A program made the position numbers and the translations under genes. A stretch of DNA of 8,021 bases, from the NCBI GenBank assembly GCA_964596775.1, contig CAZQVN010000101.1:1-8021 (forward strand), written 5' to 3'. Within the stretch, counting starts at the first letter, position 1; every line of letters begins with the position of its first letter. Under the pieces are notes generated by a model. The model searched no databases and had not been told where the DNA came from. It saw nothing but the letters and a program-made list of their open reading frames with translations. Shown in pieces: positions 6,047 through 8,021 of the stretch. Origin of the DNA: CAZQVN01 sp964596775. Lineage in GTDB: Bacteria > Eisenbacteria > RBG-16-71-46 > JABDJR01 > JAWXBZ01.

Positions 6047-7855
6047 CTACCGCTCCAGCAGGAGCTTCCTCTTCTGCCTGACCGCTTCCGATCCGTCGGC
6101 GGGCTCCAGATCCAGAATGTAGAAATACAATCCGTTCGCGACGCGCGCCCCGCTTTCGTCGGCGCCATCCCACGCCAGGACGTGACCTCCGGCCGGTTCG
6201 TCGCGCTCCGCCAGATTCCGGACCACGCGGCCCTGCACGTCATACATGGTCAGGCTCACGCGTCCGGAGCGCGGAAGGGAATACTCGATGAAACTCCCCG
6301 CCCGGAACGGGTTGGGGTGATTCGCGGACAGGGTCGCCGGCAGGACCTCGGCGGGCGCGTCGATCGGGAGTACCGCGGTGGAGGCCGGGATCAGGCGCAG
6401 CACATCCTCGCCCACGATCGGGCAACCGTCCGCCAGCAGTCCGGTGATGTGAACCACGTGGCACTCGACGTCCACGACCGGCCCGAGCGCGCTGCGCAGT
6501 GCCACCGCATCGAACTTGAGGGTCAGGTCGCCGATGCGGTCCTTCCGCGTGTTCGCGCAGTCGAGGCAATCGCTCTTGCCCACGTACGGTTGCCAGGGGG
6601 CGCCGACATCCTCGAGCGACCACCGCAGGGCCGGAACACCTTCGAGTTTCACGCTGGAGGCATCGATCGAGGTCACGTCGAGGAACCGGGACCCGTGAAT
6701 CGCAACCGGAACGACCCCCTGCTCGGTGGTCTTGAACGGGTTCGGGCAGGAGCCGGGTTTCACGTCCACGGAAACCGGCAGGCCCACGCTCACCGTGAAC
6801 GTGCACCGGGACGCATTGTGACCGGCGTCGGTCGCCGTGCACGTCACGGTCGTGACGCCGCACGGGAACGTCGAGCCGCTCGGCGGATCGCACTCCAGCG
6901 TGACGGCTCCCGGACAGTTGTCGACCGCGCTGGCCGTGTAGTTCACGACCGCGCTCGTCTCGCCGACCGCGGCGACGACCGCGGTGTCGTTCGGACAGGT
7001 GATCGTCGGCGGTTCGTCGTCCCGGGGCTCGACCCTTACATGGAACGAGCACGACACGAAGCGACCGTCCGGACCCATGGAGGACCGGAAGTACATGCTC
7101 GTGGAGCCGACCGGGAAGAAGCCGCCGGGCGGCGGCGTGTCGTCGTCGGGCTCCATCTCGATGGGACCGCAGAGGTCGGACGCGCGCGGGAGCTGATAGT
7201 CGACATGAACGCCCGGCATCCCGGGACAGATGTAGATCGTGGTGTCCTCGGGGCAGAAGTCCAGCGTTCGCGGCCAGTCTACGGTCACGTAGAAGGTGCA
7301 GTCCCGGTACGATCCATTCCCGTCCTCGACCGTCCGCAGGTCGACGCGGGTCGTGCCGATCGGAAAACGGGAACCGGGATACGGGCTGAGGAAATCGGGC
7401 ATCCAGGGAATCGGGCCGCAGTCATCGAAGGCGGTCGCGGTGTAATCCACGAACGCGCCGCCCGGACCGCAGGCATGAACCGTCGTGTCCCGCGGGCAGA
7501 CGATTTCCGGGCGCCACAGGACGCGGACCTGAAAGATGCAGGTGGCCTGGTCCTCCCCCGGCGGGGCGACCGTCACCCATTTTACCGTGTAGACGCCGGG
7601 GTCGAGGCGGACTCCCGAGGGCGGTCCGGACTCCAGATGAACGTTGACGGGTCCGCAGTCATCCACGGCGGTCGGTTCGGGATAGGTCAGCGTCGCGCCG
7701 ACTTCCTTTCCGTCCCAGCAGGCGTTGAGGACCATGTTTTCCGGACAGGATGTAAAGCGCGGATGTTCGCACTCGCCGGCGCCGGCGGGTTTCGGTGCAA
7801 GGAGAACGGCAACGGCCAGGGAAAGCAGTCGCAAGCTGTTGAGCGGATTTCGCAT
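6047..7855 (-). CDS. Secreted HYR-repeat protein with KPGSCPN domain and C-terminal FlgD-Ig/sorting-like domain
   Basis: A 602-residue predicted exported protein. The signal peptide spans 1-26, with likely cleavage after AGA. Four HYR-like immunoglobulin-fold repeats follow at about 33-113, 115-193, 197-275 and 279-357. Repeats 1-3 each have four cysteines in matching places (37/46/67/106, 120/129/146/186, 201/210/229/269). Repeat 4 is closest to canonical HYR, with PPTITCPNDT, DNCPG and CGVTTVTCTATDAGHN. Residues 360-490 carry a different domain opening SVDVKPGSCPNPF, then GVVPVAIHGS, C430-LDC and a KDRIGDLTLKFD stretch, a pattern seen in surface proteins of several phyla. Residues 505-602 are a FlgD-Ig-like domain entering with NHPNPFRAGS and containing YDVQGRVVRNL and GARVANGLYFY, resembling type A sorting domains of the FCB group. 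GGAGG at 7865-7861, 5 nt before the ATG, supports this start. The likely role is cell-surface or extracellular, perhaps adhesive. There is no catalytic motif, and no functional link to the haem genes is apparent beyond convergent position. Confidence 0.92.
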   Translation of the reverse strand: MRNPLNSLRLLSLAVAVLLAPKPAGAGECEHPRFTSCPENMVLNACWDGKEVGATLTYPEPTAVDDCGPVNVHLESGPPSGVRLDPGVYTVKWVTVAPPGEDQATCIFQVRVLWRPEIVCPRDTTVHACGPGGAFVDYTATAFDDCGPIPWMPDFLSPYPGSRFPIGTTRVDLRTVEDGNGSYRDCTFYVTVDWPRTLDFCPEDTTIYICPGMPGVHVDYQLPRASDLCGPIEMEPDDDTPPPGGFFPVGSTSMYFRSSMGPDGRFVSCSFHVRVEPRDDEPPTITCPNDTAVVAAVGETSAVVNYTASAVDNCPGAVTLECDPPSGSTFPCGVTTVTCTATDAGHNASRCTFTVSVGLPVSVDVKPGSCPNPFKTTEQGVVPVAIHGSRFLDVTSIDASSVKLEGVPALRWSLEDVGAPWQPYVGKSDCLDCANTRKDRIGDLTLKFDAVALRSALGPVVDVECHVVHITGLLADGCPIVGEDVLRLIPASTAVLPIDAPAEVLPATLSANHPNPFRAGSFIEYSLPRSGRVSLTMYDVQGRVVRNLAERDEPAGGHVLAWDGADESGARVANGLYFYILDLEPADGSEAVRQKRKLLLER

Positions 7856-7875
7856 GGGGGCCTCCAGCAGGCATT

Positions 7876-7904
7876 TCGTTCCGGACTGGAAGTCTCCGGA
7901 ACGA
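7876..7904 (-). promoter_or_regulatory. Stem-loop just upstream of the HYR gene ribosome binding site
   Basis: TCGTTCCGGA (7876-7885) and TCCGGAACGA (7895-7904) are perfect inverted repeats separated by 9 nt. An alternative fold has GACT (7884-7887) pairing with AGTC (7891-7894) around a 3-nt loop. On the minus strand the stem ends 10 nt before GGAGG (7865-7861). No T run follows, so it is unlikely to be a terminator; a leader stabiliser or translational control element is possible. The rest of 7856-8021 has no gene and no promoter I can call, only a short GC stem (GCGGCG 7915-7920 with CGCCGC 7926-7931). Confidence 0.4.
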
Positions 7905-8021
7905 GGATGAGCGGGCGGCGTGAGTCGCCGCGCGGGCGAGGACTACCGGCTTCGCCCGTGTCGCTTCATGCGCCGTCGGCCCGGTCCGGGTGACACGGTT
8001 TCACACGTCCGCAGGCTCCGG

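Noticed and set aside
4077..6173. A 698-codon open frame on the minus strand opposite ccsA
   Set aside because: Its composition (Arg/His/Glu/Gln/Pro-rich) is that of a mirror frame, and the opposite strand encodes a clear WWD-domain CcsA.
6182..7993. A 603-codon plus-strand open frame opposite the HYR gene
   Set aside because: It is the mirror of a well-supported secreted protein with signal peptide, repeats and ribosome site. It is Arg/Gly-rich with no domain or signal.

Overview
This is a GC-rich, densely coded bacterial window with five genes I regard as real. Three features point to an uncultured member of the FCB supergroup or a neighbour (Candidatus Eisenbacteria, Krumholzibacteriota, Latescibacterota, Gemmatimonadota): a secreted HYR-repeat protein ending in a FlgD-Ig/sorting-like domain with an 'NPF' entry motif, a CcsA with a long N-terminal extension, and a large lipoprotein multiheme cytochrome. 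The lineage is inferred from protein style. No phylogenetic marker gene is present.

Layout: (1) 29-1459, minus strand: a 476-residue lipoprotein cytochrome with eight CXXCH sites and one CX4CH site. (2) 1460-1825: a 366-bp divergent intergenic region with a perfect 12-bp palindrome touching the cytochrome's ribosome binding site and a 10-bp hairpin in the leader of the plus-strand operon. (3) 1826-5942, plus strand: a three-gene operon joined by two ATGA stop/start overlaps, encoding a two-repeat lipoprotein of unknown function, ResB, and CcsA. ResB and CcsA form the System II cytochrome c haem-ligation complex. (4) 5943-6046: a strong hairpin, probably a shared terminator for convergent genes. 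(5) 6047-7855, minus strand: a secreted protein with four HYR-like repeats, a 'KPGSCPN' domain and a C-terminal FlgD-Ig-like domain. (6) 7856-8021: its 5' region, with a hairpin just upstream of the ribosome binding site.

The first four genes make a coherent respiratory module. ResB/CcsA would carry haem across the membrane and attach it to CXXCH motifs, and the divergently transcribed cytochrome is an obvious client that needs up to nine haems. The lipoprotein is translationally coupled to resB and has no recognised function, so it is the best candidate for something undescribed: a possible extracytoplasmic accessory factor of System II. The HYR protein appears to be an unrelated neighbour. 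There are no mobile elements, CRISPR arrays, tRNAs or rRNAs. Several very long opposite-frame ORFs are by-products of the high GC content.
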